Source of the DNA: Sporocytophaga myxococcoides
GTDB lineage: Bacteria > Bacteroidota > Bacteroidia > Cytophagales > Cytophagaceae
Length of the DNA: 64,000 nt
Direction: 5' to 3'
NCBI RefSeq assembly: GCF_000775915.1
Contig: NZ_BBLT01000006.1
Coordinates: 372,001-436,000 of the forward strand
The position numbers and the translations under genes are program-made. Every line of letters starts with the position of its first letter. The stretch's first letter is position 1. Below are positions 63,575-64,000 of this stretch, in pieces. Under the pieces are notes generated by a model. That model saw nothing but the letters and a program-made list of their open reading frames with translations, did not search any database and was not told the origin of the DNA.

Positions 63575-63930
63575 TTATTTCTGAATTACCCTTTTTGAGA
63601 AATATCTAAATTCCTTACAGATAAATACAGTTATACTTTCATTCTTCCCTTCATAGATTCTGTTATATAATCCAAACAATTCCACCTTATATACTTCCGC
63701 ATTTAACTCTTCTTTTAGTTCTCTTTTGAGAGCATCTTCGTATGTATGGCTCCTCTTTTTTTAATACACCACCAGGAAAAATACCAGCTTGTTTGATAGG
63801 TATGTTTAACCAGAAGCACTTCATTATCCTTCATTAACATGGCCCTTGCTCCAAATGACTTTGGTTTTAAGATTTTCAATAAAAACGAAGCTGCCTTATA
63901 TGTTAATAATTTATATCCTAATTTCCTCAT
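63575..63930 (-). pseudogene. Frameshifted NUDIX hydrolase gene
   Basis: The open start (MRKLGYKLLTYKAAS...SFGARAMLMKDNEVLLVKHTYQTSWYF) is the N-terminal part of a NUDIX protein. A shift near 63770 would continue as PGGVLKKEEP, and a second near 63745 as HTYEDALKRELKEELNAEVY ... VFICKEFRYFSKRVIQK-stop. Joined, these give a good Nudix box (G-x5-E-x7-REL-x-EEL). As it stands the catalytic box is split between frames. The A7 run near 63758 makes a sequencing slip a fair alternative to true decay. Confidence 0.7.
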
Positions 63931-64000
63931 AATGTCTTCATTTCACTATTTCCCAATTTACTTTTTCAGACAACAAATTCATGAATAAAACACCGAATCA

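Overview
The window looks like chromosome of a gliding, polysaccharide-degrading Bacteroidota, most likely a Cytophagales member close to Sporocytophaga or Cytophaga (inferred from domain content, not from a search). The reasons are low GC, one Bacteroidota-type -7 box (TAnnTTTG), many very large secreted proteins ending in type A (Por) or type B (CHU_C) type IX secretion (T9SS) sorting domains, a GH8 endoglucanase-like giant and a GH10 xylanase. No rRNA, tRNA or CRISPR was seen. Region 1 (1-13,100) is accessory. Two paralogous ~265-residue proteins (494-1294 and 10546-11340) with near-identical terminator stems bracket single, mostly minus-strand genes. Several of these carry HEPN-like RxxxxH or N..SH motifs (2747-3532, 3895-4953, 5720-6340), a DUF5677-like domain (6559-7602) or related helical architecture (9400-10017); the island also holds a PemK/MazF-like barrel candidate (5262-5636) and a possible ADP-ribosyltransferase-fold protein (11792-12259). 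Three gene-free gaps contain a 19-bp dyad, TACGCA-N7-TGCGYA. A duplicated two-gene module is split around the first HEPN gene. An 11-bp-period minisatellite, a nested hairpin leader and a cluster of unusual repeats lie in the other gaps. Region 2 (13,100-20,600) holds a 1596-residue Asp-box/PA14 T9SS protein with a small basic secreted protein directly upstream, then a GT-C-like membrane glycosyltransferase. Region 3 (20,600-33,900) holds a VOC protein, a decayed lipoprotein gene, a divergent pair of propeller/Ig T9SS proteins (one type A, one type B), a CatE-like VOC enzyme, a 5'-truncated T9SS gene, a transposase relic and a DUF421 membrane protein. Region 4 (34,000-43,600) holds two ELWxxDGT-repeat T9SS proteins around a GNAT enzyme, an ALO-type FAD oxidoreductase with a Bor-like lipoprotein, and a CDF-type transporter followed by a micro-ORF. 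Region 5 (43,900-62,400) is the polysaccharide and surface part: an ~8-kb GH8/DUF11/Ig/CHU_C gene, a divergent HxlR-NmrA pair, a decayed TPR gene fused to a truncated REP-associated transposase with a REP doublet, a GH10-Ig-CBM6 xylanase with an internal base-composition step, and a 1468-residue triple-repeat adhesin-like T9SS protein. The right end carries a lipoprotein and a frameshifted NUDIX gene. Together the large genes describe surface or secreted machinery for attacking plant polysaccharide, scattered among palindromic repeats, relic transposases and decaying genes. The 5' island has the look of a turnover hotspot for small defence-like genes.
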